A stretch of 42,977 nt of DNA, from assembly GCA_038213835.1 (NCBI GenBank), contig JBBQSN010000003.1, positions 1 through 42,977 on the forward strand. The letters are read 5' to 3'. The position numbers and the translations under genes are program-made. Source of the stretch: JBBQSN01 sp038213835. GTDB taxonomy: Bacteria > Actinomycetota > Actinomycetes > Actinomycetales > CAWJMD01. Each line of letters opens with the position of its first letter. Within the stretch, counting starts at the first letter, position 1. A model generated the notes under the pieces. The model was not told where the DNA came from. It saw nothing but the letters and a program-made list of their open reading frames with translations, and ran no database searches. This document shows, piece by piece, positions 31,289-40,700 of the stretch.

Positions 31289-33346
31289 TCAACCGCGGAA
31301 CGTGACGGAGTGCTGCGCCGGACCCCCTGTCGGGGTGTCGCGGCCCAGGAACGTGGCGCCGCGGACGACGCCCGGACCGTCGCGGCCGTCGCCGTCCCAG
31401 TCGCCCGCCACCGGGCGGTCCTGCGCGGTCCCGAAGGCGAACGACCAGCGGGTCCGCAGGTCCTCGACCCCGCCGGCGAGGTGCCAGCGTCCCTGCCGCA
31501 GCAGGCCCGGGAGGTCGTACCCGCCGCCGTCCCAGTCGCCGACCGTCGGGGCGTCGGTCGCGAGCCCGAAGGTGAACGCCCGCCGCGCATCGCCTGCTGA
31601 CGGCGAGTCGCGCAGGTACCAGCGGTTGCCCCGCTTGACCCCGACGCCGTCACGGGCGGCGCCTGGCCAGGTCCCCATCACCGGGACGTCGCCCGCGCGC
31701 CCGTAGGAGAACGCGACCTCCGCCGGGCCCCCGGACGCGGTCCGGCGCAGGAACCACTGGCCGTCGCGGAACACCCCGATGCCGTCCCGGCCGGAGTCCG
31801 CCACGTCACCGGTGACCGGCACGTCCCCCCTGCGTCCGAACGAGAACCGCACCTCGGAGCCGGTCGCGGTGCGGAACGCCCACGCGCCGTCACGGAACCA
31901 ACCGACGTCGCTCCTGCCGTCGCCGTCGACGTCGGCCGTCACGGGGGTGGCCCCGGGGCCGGCGATACCGGGCCGCTCCACGGTGAACCCGGGCGAGGCG
32001 ACCACGGAGCCGAGCACGCCCTGCAGCCGCTGCCGCGAGTCCCACCCGGTGAACGCCCGCGTGGTCGCCACACCGCCGACCACCCCGGTGACGCGCACCC
32101 GGTCGCGGCTCGCCGACCCCTGCGGGGCCACCTGGACGTCGGTCACCCGCTCGAAGCCGAACGCCCGGGCGAGCTGCTCCCAGCTGGCGCCGACGGTCCA
32201 GCTGCGGCGCGGGTTGCCGGACGCGGCGTCCCAGGCGCTGTCGTCGACCGGCCGCAGGTGGGCGACCGGGGACGTGCCGAAGACGTAGGCGTTGGACTCG
32301 CTCCAGCCGCCGTGCGAGGACGTGTACAGCAGGTCGCGCGCCAGCGCGCCGGAGGACGCCAGCATCACCCGGCCGCCGGTGGGGGTCGTGGTGGCGTCGA
32401 CGGCGGCGCGCAGGGCGCCACCGGCCGCGCGGTCGGCCTCCTCCTGGGTCAGCCCGGTCCAGTTCTGGTGCGCGGGGGTGGGCAGGATCAGGTAGCCCTG
32501 CTCGGCCTCGCTGAACCGGCCGGCGAGGTACGTACGCGCTGCGACAGCCTGGGCCTGGTGCGCCGTCGAGCGCCACGACAGGGGCATCTCGGTGAGCCCG
32601 CGCAGGTACTTCTGGACGCCTTGGGCACCGTTGCCGTCCTCCATCACCTCGCGGACGTCGAGCCCGGCGGCATCGGCCGTCACCCGCGTGTAGTCGTAGG
32701 AGGCCCGGCGGTCGAGCAGCGCCGCCCCCGTCGAGCCCCAGGTGCGGACCCGGACCGCCGTGCCGGTGTGCTGGGCCCGTACCCCGCCCCCCGTCCCGAG
32801 CCGGTGCACGACCCTGGCGTCGGCTGCGGTGCCGGCCCGCAGCTCCAGCCCGCCGCCGACCGCCCGCACGACCCAGGTCTGTCCCGTCGCCTGCACCTCG
32901 GTGCGCGGCGTGCCGCTGGTGTTGGTCCAGGAGACCGGGCCCCCCTCGGCGGTGACGGACGCGTAGCCGCGGGTGCCGCCGTTGGTGAGCATGTCGATCA
33001 GCACCCGGTGGTGCAGGTCGGCCTCGCCGACCCGCAGGCCCGGGTAGTAGGTCTGCAGGATCTGCGTGGAGCTGCAGCCGAGGGTCGCCGCGCCCTGGGC
33101 GCCGTACTGGCTCATGCCGAGGCTGTGCCCGAAGCCGTGGCCGTGCAGGACGACGTCGCTGCCGTCGGGCCCGGCCTGGTCGGCCGCCGGGCGCCCGCCG
33201 GGGGCCGGGCAGGCGGCGTGCGCCACCTGGGCCGACAGCGGGACGACCAACGGGGCGACCAGGGCCGCGAGGGCGACCCGCAGCGCCAGGCGCGCGAGGG
33301 ACGGACGGACGCGGGTGCGCGGCAGGCTGGGCGGCTCGTTGGTCAT
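31289..33346 (-). CDS. secreted SpoIID/LytB-domain protein with five-repeat targeting module
   Basis: 685 residues. ATG 33346 is chosen since AGGAGG ends 9 bases upstream; ATG 33355, overlapping the rmlD stop, would have no spacing. The signal peptide cleaves near VAHAA (about 45). SpoIID domain: GHGFGHSLGMSQYGAQGAA (69-87), then YLRGLTEMPLSW with Glu253 at the position of the catalytic glutamate, AHQAQAVAARTYL and a later SSHGGWSES. SpoIID enzymes are lytic transglycosylases that in sporulating Firmicutes act on glycan strands stripped by an amidase. The C-terminal module (about 467-685) is paralogous to that of the amidase. It follows rmlD by 5 bases. Confidence 0.9.
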   Translation of the reverse strand: MTNEPPSLPRTRVRPSLARLALRVALAALVAPLVVPLSAQVAHAACPAPGGRPAADQAGPDGSDVVLHGHGFGHSLGMSQYGAQGAATLGCSSTQILQTYYPGLRVGEADLHHRVLIDMLTNGGTRGYASVTAEGGPVSWTNTSGTPRTEVQATGQTWVVRAVGGGLELRAGTAADARVVHRLGTGGGVRAQHTGTAVRVRTWGSTGAALLDRRASYDYTRVTADAAGLDVREVMEDGNGAQGVQKYLRGLTEMPLSWRSTAHQAQAVAARTYLAGRFSEAEQGYLILPTPAHQNWTGLTQEEADRAAGGALRAAVDATTTPTGGRVMLASSGALARDLLYTSSHGGWSESNAYVFGTSPVAHLRPVDDSAWDAASGNPRRSWTVGASWEQLARAFGFERVTDVQVAPQGSASRDRVRVTGVVGGVATTRAFTGWDSRQRLQGVLGSVVASPGFTVERPGIAGPGATPVTADVDGDGRSDVGWFRDGAWAFRTATGSEVRFSFGRRGDVPVTGDVADSGRDGIGVFRDGQWFLRRTASGGPAEVAFSYGRAGDVPVMGTWPGAARDGVGVKRGNRWYLRDSPSAGDARRAFTFGLATDAPTVGDWDGGGYDLPGLLRQGRWHLAGGVEDLRTRWSFAFGTAQDRPVAGDWDGDGRDGPGVVRGATFLGRDTPTGGPAQHSVTFRG
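31292..31948 (-). repeat. coding repeats: five-unit C-terminal module of the SpoIID-domain protein
   Basis: Units begin TPVTADVDGDGRSDVG, VPVTGDVADSGRDGIG, VPVMGTWPGAARDGVG, APTVGDWDGGGYDLPG and RPVAGDWDGDGRDGPG. Blocks such as RTASGGP, NRWYLR, ATDAPTVGDW and TRWSFAFG are shared at equal positions with the amidase module. Confidence 0.8.
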
Positions 33347-33351
33347 GTCAG

Positions 33352-34242
33352 TCATCCTCCTGGGATCGGCGCTGCGAGGACACCGAGGGAGACGGCCTCG
33401 GCCAGGGCCTCGTCCCAGGCTCGCATGGGCGGCAGGCCCGCGTCCGCCCATCGCCGGTGCCCGAGCACCGAGTAGGCGGGACGCGGCGCCGGTCGGGGGA
33501 ACCGGTCGGTGGTCGTGGGGAGCACCCGCGCCGGGTCGGAGCCGGTCAGCTCGAGCAGGTGGCGGACCAGGCCGAACCAGGTGACGTCGCCGGACGCTGT
33601 GCCGTGGTAGGTGCCCGCGGGTGCGCCGCAGGTGACCAGGTCGACCAGGTGCCGGGCCAGGTCGTGGGTCCAGGTGGGCTGGCCGCGCTGGTCGTCGACG
33701 ACCTCGACGGTGTCGCGCTCGCCCAGGAGCCGGAGCATCGTGGCGGGCAGGTTGCCGCCGTGGCGGCCGTAGAGCCAGGCGGTCCGCACCACGTACGAGC
33801 GGTCCGGCGCCTCGGCCCGCACCGCCCACTCGCCGGCCGCCTTGGTGCGGCCGTAGGCGGAGCGCGGCGAGAGCGGGGCGTCCTCGGCGTAGGGGGTGCT
33901 CGCGGTGCCGTCGAAGACGTAGTCGGTGGAGACGTGCACGAGGGCGGCGCCGGACCGGTGGCAGGCGCGGGCCAGGTGCGCCGGCCCCACCGCGTTCGCC
34001 ACGAAGGCCTCGGGCTCCTGCTCCTCGGCGAGGTCGACAGCGGTCCAGCCGGCGCAGTTCAGGACCACCGCGGCCCCGGCGACCGCCCGCTCGACCGAGC
34101 GCTCGTCGGTGATGTCGAGGTCGGCCCGGCCGAGCGCGCGCACCTCGCGCCCCCCGAGCGCCGTGACGACGTCGTGGCCGAGCATCCCGCCCGCGCCGGT
34201 CACCACCCACTGACCGTCCGGCTCCACCCGTGACCGAGACAC
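33352..34242 (-). CDS. rmlD: dTDP-4-dehydrorhamnose reductase
   Basis: 296 residues. GTG 34242 has GAGGA about 8 bases upstream. It is an extended short-chain dehydrogenase: NAD(P) loop VVTGAGGMLGHDVV (13-26), VLNCAGWTAVDLAEE (60-74), VHVSTDYVFDG (102-112) with the catalytic Thr, and YGRTK (Tyr130, Lys134). RTAWLYG and GTYHGTASGDVTWFG are RmlD marks. It makes dTDP-L-rhamnose in the last step of the pathway, which feeds rhamnose to wall linkers and surface polymers. rmlA, rmlB and rmlC are not in this window. It heads an operon with the SpoIID-domain gene. Confidence 0.94.
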   Translation of the reverse strand: MSRSRVEPDGQWVVTGAGGMLGHDVVTALGGREVRALGRADLDITDERSVERAVAGAAVVLNCAGWTAVDLAEEQEPEAFVANAVGPAHLARACHRSGAALVHVSTDYVFDGTASTPYAEDAPLSPRSAYGRTKAAGEWAVRAEAPDRSYVVRTAWLYGRHGGNLPATMLRLLGERDTVEVVDDQRGQPTWTHDLARHLVDLVTCGAPAGTYHGTASGDVTWFGLVRHLLELTGSDPARVLPTTTDRFPRPAPRPAYSVLGHRRWADAGLPPMRAWDEALAEAVSLGVLAAPIPGG

Positions 34243-34292
34243 CGCTCACTTCCTCGTCCGCCCAGTCGCTCCCGGACCAGGAGGACCCGAGC

Positions 34293-34298
34293 ATCGTA
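34293..34298 (-). promoter_or_regulatory. candidate -10 box TACGAT for rmlD
   Basis: TACGAT lies on the minus strand 50 bases before GTG 34242, with a poor -35 (GTGACC) 18 bases further upstream. Start near 34286. Confidence 0.4.
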
Positions 34299-34338
34299 GT
34301 CACGCGTGCCGGCACCGGTCACCGCACCGAGGTGCCGC

Positions 34339-34344
34339 TACTCT
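34339..34344 (+). promoter_or_regulatory. candidate -10 box TACTCT for the methyltransferase
   Basis: TACTCT lies 32 bases before ATG 34377. Six bases downstream is GTG 34351, which opens a 13-codon frame overlapping the real start, so the transcript may begin with a tiny leaderless ORF. Confidence 0.45.
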
Positions 34345-34376
34345 CCTGCGGTGCCCGTCGACGCCCTGGAGTCACC

Positions 34377-35375
34377 ATGCAGCGCCTGCTGACCCGGCGC
34401 CAGGTCGCGGTCCTCGGGGCCGTCCTCGTCGTCGGTGCGGCGCTGGCCCTCGCAGCCGCCCTGAGCGGGGCGTCCTGGGTCCTGGTGGTCCTGCTCCTGC
34501 TGCAGGTGGTGACGCTGGCCGCCCTGGCCGTCACCCGCAGCCAGATCGGCCAGGCCAGGCTGCAGACCTCGCGGCAGCTGATCGAGGCGGTCCGGCCCCT
34601 TGCCACGTCCGTGCAGAACCTGGGCCCGCAGCAGGAGGCCGCTCTGCGCGTCCTGCTGGCGCGGGAGGACGAGACCCGCGACCGCGACCGCCGGGTCGAC
34701 GCGCTCGAGGAGACGTTCCGCCAGGAGGTGCGGCAGAGCTTCCTCCAGGTGGCCACCGACTCCTGGGCCTACCTCAACCTCGCCCGCCTGGTCGAGGTCG
34801 GCGGCGAGTTCCCCGCGGCCGGCGGCTGGGCGGCCACCCCCCAGACCCTGCTCGCCATGGTCGGCGCGGTGCAGGCGCGCGAGGGCGAGGTCCTGGTCGT
34901 CGAGTGCGGCAGCGGAACGTCCACGATCTGGCTCGCGGCGGCGATGCGGCAGCGCGGGTCCGGGCGGGTCGTCGCGGTCGAGCACGAGGCCGAGTTCGCC
35001 GAGGCCACCCGTGAGCACCTGCGCCGCAACCACCTCGAGGACTGGGCCGAGGTGCGGTACGCCCCCCTCGCCCCCGTCACGGTCGGCGAGACCACCTACG
35101 ACTGGTACGACGTCGCCTGCTTCGAGGACCTGCACTCGATCGACGTCCTGTTCGTCGACGGCCCGCCGTGGCGCACCGGCGAGAGCGCCCGGTACCCGGC
35201 GGTCCCCGTCCTGGGCGAGCGGCTGGCCCCCGGTGCGATGGTCGTGCTGGACGACGTCGGCCGTGACCAGGAGAAGGTCATCGCCAAGCGCTGGACCACC
35301 GAGGAGCACGGCACCCGCCGGCTGACCAAGGACCGCCGCCTCGACCGGTCCCAGACCTTCTCGGTGCAGGTCTAG
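34377..35375 (+). CDS. membrane-anchored class I SAM-dependent methyltransferase
   Basis: 332 residues. ATG 34377 is preferred because GGAG is 7 bases upstream, and the earlier in-frame start (34230) would add a disordered 49 residues with no ribosome site. Two adjacent hydrophobic helices (about 10-30 and 33-52) are followed by a charged coiled-coil-like stretch (about 60-125) and then a Rossmann methyltransferase. SAM motif I is LVVECGSGTSTIWLAAAM (173-190), with Glu202 in VVAVEHE and DVLFVDGPPW (motif of the Methyltransf_24 type). The substrate is probably a polysaccharide or sugar nucleotide at the membrane, judging by the GT neighbour 5 bases downstream. Confidence 0.82.
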   Translation: MQRLLTRRQVAVLGAVLVVGAALALAAALSGASWVLVVLLLLQVVTLAALAVTRSQIGQARLQTSRQLIEAVRPLATSVQNLGPQQEAALRVLLAREDETRDRDRRVDALEETFRQEVRQSFLQVATDSWAYLNLARLVEVGGEFPAAGGWAATPQTLLAMVGAVQAREGEVLVVECGSGTSTIWLAAAMRQRGSGRVVAVEHEAEFAEATREHLRRNHLEDWAEVRYAPLAPVTVGETTYDWYDVACFEDLHSIDVLFVDGPPWRTGESARYPAVPVLGERLAPGAMVVLDDVGRDQEKVIAKRWTTEEHGTRRLTKDRRLDRSQTFSVQV

Positions 35376-35380
35376 ACCCG

Positions 35381-37291
35381 GTGGCCGCTACGTTCCCGGT
35401 CCGTGCCCTCGCCGGTGCCCGCGCACTGGCCCGACGGCTGGCGCGCCGGGGCGTGCGCACGGCACGGCGAGCAGCCAGCCGCGCCGGTGTCGGCACGGCG
35501 AGCGCGGGAGGCACCGGTGCGAGCGGTACGGCGTCCGGGCCCGACCGGCTCCTGGTGCTCGGACCAGCCGCCGACCTCGCCGCGGTGCGCTCGCTGGCCG
35601 GGCTGGCCCGGCACGACCTGCGGTGGACCGTGCGCGGCCCGGGCGAGCTCACCGGGGGCCGCTCGAGCGCACAGCACCCGGCGGTCGTCGTCGGTGCCCG
35701 GTCGGTGGCCGAGCTGCGCGCGATGCTGCCGCTGGCCAACCGGTGGGGCCGCTCCGCTCACCTCGTCGTGGTCGTCCAGGCCACCGACCGTCCCGAGCAG
35801 GTCGTCCTGCCGTCCGGCTCGGCCCACCGGCTGGAGCATGGCCGGCTGGAGGTGCACGACCGCGGCGCCGGCGGCCTCGTGCTCGAGCTGCGGCTTCGGT
35901 CCGCGACCTCCGTCCACCAGCTGCTGCGGGCAGCGGTGTCCGCAGCGCGCCAGGGCGGCGGCAGCCTGCCGGCGGCCGGCCTGCGGCTCGGGGTGCAGCA
36001 GGTCGACGCCGCGCCCTGGGCCGTGGGAGACCCGTGGGCCCGGTGGGTCGACGCCGCCGCCCTCGCCGTGGCACCGGGCGACATCGCCCCCGTCGACCTG
36101 GTGCTCGGCGCCGGTGACCCGCTGCCGCAGCCGGGTCCGTCGGTCGTCGTCACCGACGGCCTGCCCCCCGTCGACACGGCCGTGTTCAGCCCGCGGGGGT
36201 TCGACCCCACGGCGGACGGCGCACCGGTCTACCTCGACCCCGCTGCGGTGCTCCGCGGCCTGGACGAGTGGGACGTCCACGGGCTGCGGCCGCACCGGCA
36301 CGTCCGGGTGCGCACGGCCGGCGCCGACGCCGTCCCGGTGGCCCGCGCGCTCGGGCAGCTCCTGGTCGCTGGCGTGCCGACGCTGACCGGACCCCTGCCC
36401 CCGTCCGTCCGGGCGCTGCTCGGGGACGACCTGGCCGACCGGGCCGAGGCGCTCGACGACGCCACGAGCGGCTCTGCGCTGGACCGCGAGACCTGGTCGG
36501 TCGGTAGCCGGCGCGCGGCCCTGCTGCGGCTCGGCGCCACCTCGCGCTGGCGCGAGACCGCCGGCGAGCACGGCATCAGCACCTCGCCCGCCCCCTCGAT
36601 GAGCGTCATCCTGGCGAGCAGGCGACCCGCCAACCTGCGGTTCGCGCTCGCCCAGCTCGAGCGCCAGACCTGGCCGCAGGTGCAGGTGGTGCTCGCGCTG
36701 CACGGGATCGACCCGGAGCAGGACGAGGTCCGCGCCGCGGTGGCCGCCTACGGCCGCGACCTCGAGGTCGTCGTGGTGGCGGCCGACGTGGTGTTCGGCG
36801 ACGTCCTGAACGCCGCGCTCGACCGGTGCTCCGGCCGGCTGGTCGCCAAGATGGACGACGACGACTGGTACGGCCCCGACCACCTCACCGACCTCGTCCT
36901 CGCGCACGGCTACTCCGGGGCGACGCTGGTCGGCCTGGCAGACCACTTCACCTACCTGGAGTCCAGCGGCCTGACGATCCGCGACCAGGTGCACCGCAGC
37001 GAGCAGCGAGCCGGACGCGTCTCCGGCGGCACCCTCGCGGTGGCCCGCGACGACCTCTTCGCGCTCGGCCGCTGGCGCCCCGTGCACCGCGCGGTCGACC
37101 GCAGCCTGATCCAGGCGGTGACCGCCGCCGGTGGCGAGGTCTACGCCACGCACGACCTCGGCTTCTGCCTCTACCGCGGCGCCGGCGACCACACCTGGTC
37201 GCAGGGCGACGAGGCGTTCCTGGCCCGCGACCCGCAGCGGTGGGACGGACTGGTACTGCCGCCGCACGTCGGCGAGCCCCTACCCAGGTAG
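35381..37291 (+). CDS. GT2 glycosyltransferase with a long unrecognised N-terminal region
   Basis: 636 residues, GTG 35381, 5 bases after the methyltransferase stop. The first 60 residues are basic and Ala-rich. Residues about 60-390 form a mixed alpha/beta region with LLVLGPAADLAAVRSL, AVVVGARSVAELRAML and VTDGLPPVDTAVFSP, and suggest a degenerate GT-B-like or sugar-binding domain I cannot assign. The C-terminal domain (about 405-636) is GT2: MSVILASRRPANLRFALAQL, metal site AKMDDDDWYG (489-498), and GGTLAVARDDLFALG with DHTWSQGDEAF near the end. Probably a glycan-assembly enzyme working with the preceding methyltransferase, for example on a capped or methylated sugar. Confidence 0.8.
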   Translation: MAATFPVRALAGARALARRLARRGVRTARRAASRAGVGTASAGGTGASGTASGPDRLLVLGPAADLAAVRSLAGLARHDLRWTVRGPGELTGGRSSAQHPAVVVGARSVAELRAMLPLANRWGRSAHLVVVVQATDRPEQVVLPSGSAHRLEHGRLEVHDRGAGGLVLELRLRSATSVHQLLRAAVSAARQGGGSLPAAGLRLGVQQVDAAPWAVGDPWARWVDAAALAVAPGDIAPVDLVLGAGDPLPQPGPSVVVTDGLPPVDTAVFSPRGFDPTADGAPVYLDPAAVLRGLDEWDVHGLRPHRHVRVRTAGADAVPVARALGQLLVAGVPTLTGPLPPSVRALLGDDLADRAEALDDATSGSALDRETWSVGSRRAALLRLGATSRWRETAGEHGISTSPAPSMSVILASRRPANLRFALAQLERQTWPQVQVVLALHGIDPEQDEVRAAVAAYGRDLEVVVVAADVVFGDVLNAALDRCSGRLVAKMDDDDWYGPDHLTDLVLAHGYSGATLVGLADHFTYLESSGLTIRDQVHRSEQRAGRVSGGTLAVARDDLFALGRWRPVHRAVDRSLIQAVTAAGGEVYATHDLGFCLYRGAGDHTWSQGDEAFLARDPQRWDGLVLPPHVGEPLPR

Positions 37292-37338
37292 GCCGGTCGG
37301 GCGCAGGGACCTGCTGGCGAACCTCCGTAGCACGGGTC

Positions 37339-37728
37339 TCAGTCCGATGCAGTGCCACGGAGAACGCGATGGCCGAGCCCTGGCGAGACTCGCATCAGGC
37401 GACGCAGGACGCGGGCTCGGCCGACCCACACCTCGTCACGACCTCGACGCAGCGCCCGGACCACCTCGTCCGCAACGGCAGGTGGAGATGCCTTCCTGGT
37501 CCCGCGCCCGCGGGTCATGTCCGTGTCGACCCTCGGCAGCACCACGTCGACGAACCGCACGCAGGCCCCGCTGTCCTGCATCTGGTAGCGCAGGGAGCGG
37601 GTCGCGGAGGGCAGGGCAGCCTTGGTGGCGCAGTAGACCGGCGCCGAGGCCTTCGGCGCGACGCCGAGCCCGCTGCCCACGTTGACCACGGCTGCATCGC
37701 CTCGCTCCTTCTCGGCGGCTGTCGACAC
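37339..37728 (-). pseudogene. C-terminal remnant of a short-chain dehydrogenase (DltE-like)
   Basis: This frame encodes about 130 residues matching only the second half of a short-chain dehydrogenase. It has AAVVNVGSGLGVAP (the strand with the catalytic Ser region), VYCATKAALPSATRSL with the Tyr-x3-Lys pair (YCATK), then FVDVVLPRVDTDMTRGRGTR and a C-terminal helix. The Rossmann NAD loop and the first half are absent; upstream lies only the stop of the neighbouring glycosyltransferase. A GTG at 37728 could start it, but no ribosome site is present. It is most simply a decayed gene left by an insertion or deletion at the edge of the glycosyltransferase block. No other gene is seen in 37292-37742. 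Confidence 0.7.
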
Positions 37729-37742
37729 GACGCGGGACTCGC

Positions 37743-40700
37743 TCACCCGCAGGCGGGGGCCTGGTGCACGACGGCCGAGGTGTCGGGCGTGGCGTGCTGG
37801 TCGTCCGCGGAGGCCACCTCGTGGCGGTCGCCCAGCTCCGCCGCCAGCTCGACCAGCCGGTGCGCCCTCGCGTCGAAGGTGTGCTCGCGCCGCACCCGCT
37901 CGGAGAGCTCGGCCCGCGCGGCGGCCCGCTCGGGGTCGTCGGCCAGCTGGGTGGCCACCGCCTGCACCAGCTCGTCGGGCGAGTCGTAGGTCAGCACGGT
38001 GCTGCCGAACACGTCCGCCAGACCGGGTACCGGATCGCTCACGACCCGGGCCCCGCACGCGGCGAGGTCGAACAGCCGGTTGGAGATGAAGCCGGCGCGG
38101 CGCATGTCGTCCCAGTGGTCGTTGAGCACCACGCCCGCGCCCGCGTAGGTGCGGGCCAGCCGGTCGTTGGGGACGTAGCGGCCGCGCACGCTGCCGCCGG
38201 GGAGCAGCCGGTCCCAGCCGTTGCCGTAGATGACCAGGTCGAGCCCCGCCGCGAGCCCGTCGCGGACCACCGGCCGCATCACGCCGCGGGAGTTCCCGAC
38301 GAACACCACCTCCTCGGAGTGCTCGTCGCCGGGGTCCGGCGCGAACACCTCCTGGTCCGTGCACTGCAGCAGCGGCTCGACCGGGCGGCCCAGTCGGCGC
38401 GAGAGGTCCTCGGCGAAGCTGATCGAGGCCACCAGGACCCGGTCGTACGCGGCGGCCTCGCGGACGGTCAGCTTGTCGGGGTGGCTGATCGACCAGAGCA
38501 GGTTCACGTGCTGCGGGTTCGGCACGTACGGGGTCTTCCCACGCAGGACCACGACGACGTCGTCCTGGTGCGCCGTCGACCGGTACCAGGCGCCCTGGCA
38601 GTCGACGACCGCCTCGTGCCCCTGCCGCCGCAACGCGTTCCGCAACGCGACGGCGAAGTAGTAGTCGCCCCAGCCGGCGCGGTCGACGACGTCCGGGACA
38701 GCGGTCTTGATCGACCACCGGAGCACCCCGGGGGTCCTGGTCCGGACCGTGACGGGGGTGAAGGACGGCGCGTCGCCCTCGACGCCCTCGTCCTCCTCCA
38801 TCCGGAAGCCGACCACCTCGTGGCCGGCCGCAGCCCACGCCTCCCGGGTCCCCTCCGGGAGGCGGTCGCCCCACGCCTGCACGAGGTAGCGGCGGTTGTC
38901 CAGGACGGTCTGCGCGAGGACGTTGGTGGAGGACCGCGGCTGCCGGCGCACGACGACCGACCGCGGCACCACCCGGACGGTCTGCCCGGACGTGGTCGTC
39001 AGCCGCAGCGACAGGTCGGGCCCGTCCACGGCGTCGACGAGGAACGGGTCGAGGCCGCGGGCACGGACGAGCGCCTGCGCCGTGGTCGCGACGCACAGCC
39101 CCGACAGGGCCGGGACCGCGCGGCTGACGTCGAGGTCCGAGCCGTGCCACGGGCTGCCGGCGAGGACGTGGTGGGGGTGACCGGTGCGGCTGAAGCCTGT
39201 CCCCGCGCTCAGCACGGCGCCCGAGGGTCGCAGCACCAGCGGCGCGGCCGCGACCACGCCCTCGGTGCCCAGCGCCTCCAGCAGCGGTGGGAGCCAGCCC
39301 TGCTCGACCAGGACGTCGTACCCGAGCAGCACCACCGTGCTCCCGCGGGACGCCGCGACGCCGAGGTTGCTCGCCACCTCGTGGTTGAGCTGGTCGGCCA
39401 CCCGCACCACCCGCACCTGCGGGTGCCGCAGGGCCAGCAGCTGCAGCGGCAGGGCGCGGTCCGGCTGCGAGCCGGTGTCGACGACGACGACCTCGAGGTC
39501 GCCCTCCGTCCGCTCGACGAGGCGGTCGACGCAGCGCTCGATGACGGAGACGCCGCCGCGGGCGTGCACGACGACCGAGACCAGGTCGGCGTCGCGGTCC
39601 GGCAGCGCGCGCTCGGCCGCGGGCCAGTCGACCAGTCGCTTGCTCTTGATGACGTAGCGGAAGCCGAACGGCTCGCTGGTGGAGAGCCGGTCGTCGCGCT
39701 CCTCCCACAGGTCGTAGGTGGTGGCGACGAACGGCGCGAGGCCGAACTCGGTCACCCCGGCCATCCGGATCATCAGGTCCCAGTCGACCATCCGGCGCAG
39801 CTTCTCGTCGAAGCCGCCGACCTCATCGAGCAGGGACCGCTCGTGCAGCAGGACGATGCAGTCGATGAAGTTGCGCTCGCGCAGCGCGTCGGCGTCGAAA
39901 GGGGTTGCGCGATACTGCATCTGGCCGTCGCCGATCAGCTCGGACACGGCATAGCCCACCCGCAGGCCGCGGGTGGTCACGAACGCCACCATCACCTCGA
40001 GGAAGTCCGGCTTCCAGGTGTTGTCGGAGTCGAGGTACGCGACGTAGGTGCCCCGCGCCTGAGCCAGGCCGGCGTTGCGCGCGACCGAGACGCCGCCGGC
40101 GACCTCGCGCCGCACGTACTCGACCCTCGGGTCCTGCAGGACGGGTCGCAGCGTCTCGTGGGTCCCGTCGGTGCTGCCGTCGTCGACCACGACCAGCTGC
40201 ACGTTCTGGTAGGTCTGGTCCAGCACGGAGCGGACCGCCGCGAGGACGCCCTGCGCGCGGTCCTTGGTGGGGATGACGACGGTGACGAGCGGGAGCTCGC
40301 CGCCCGCCGCACGCGCCTGCTCCAGGACCTCGGCCGTGAAGCGCTCGGCGCCGGCGTGGTCGAACGTGGGCGACATCCGCATCACGTCGCGGAACCCGCG
40401 GGGTCCCAGCAGCACCCCGGCGGCCGCGCGGGCGGCGTGCTCCAGCAGCGGACCCTCGGCGTCCGGGTGCTCGACCAGGTATCGCTCGGGGTCGACGTCG
40501 GGGTGGAACCGCGGGTGGGCGGTGCGTGCGTGGTCGAGGTAGTGGCCCAGCGGGCCGGCCGGGTGCGAGGCCGCCGCCGGGTGCTGGGCGGCGTACCAGG
40601 CGGCGTCGAAGAAGGGGTGCGGCGAGGCGCCTGCCCGCCGGCCGGCGCCGAGGTAGTGCGCCAGCGGGTCCTGCCCGAGGCTCGCCGACCCCTTGTTCAC

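Noticed and set aside
33356..34315. Upstream extension of the SpoIID-domain frame across rmlD
   Set aside because: The added residues are Arg/Gly/Pro-rich frame-shadow of rmlD. AGGAGG before ATG 33346 and a signal peptide fix the start.
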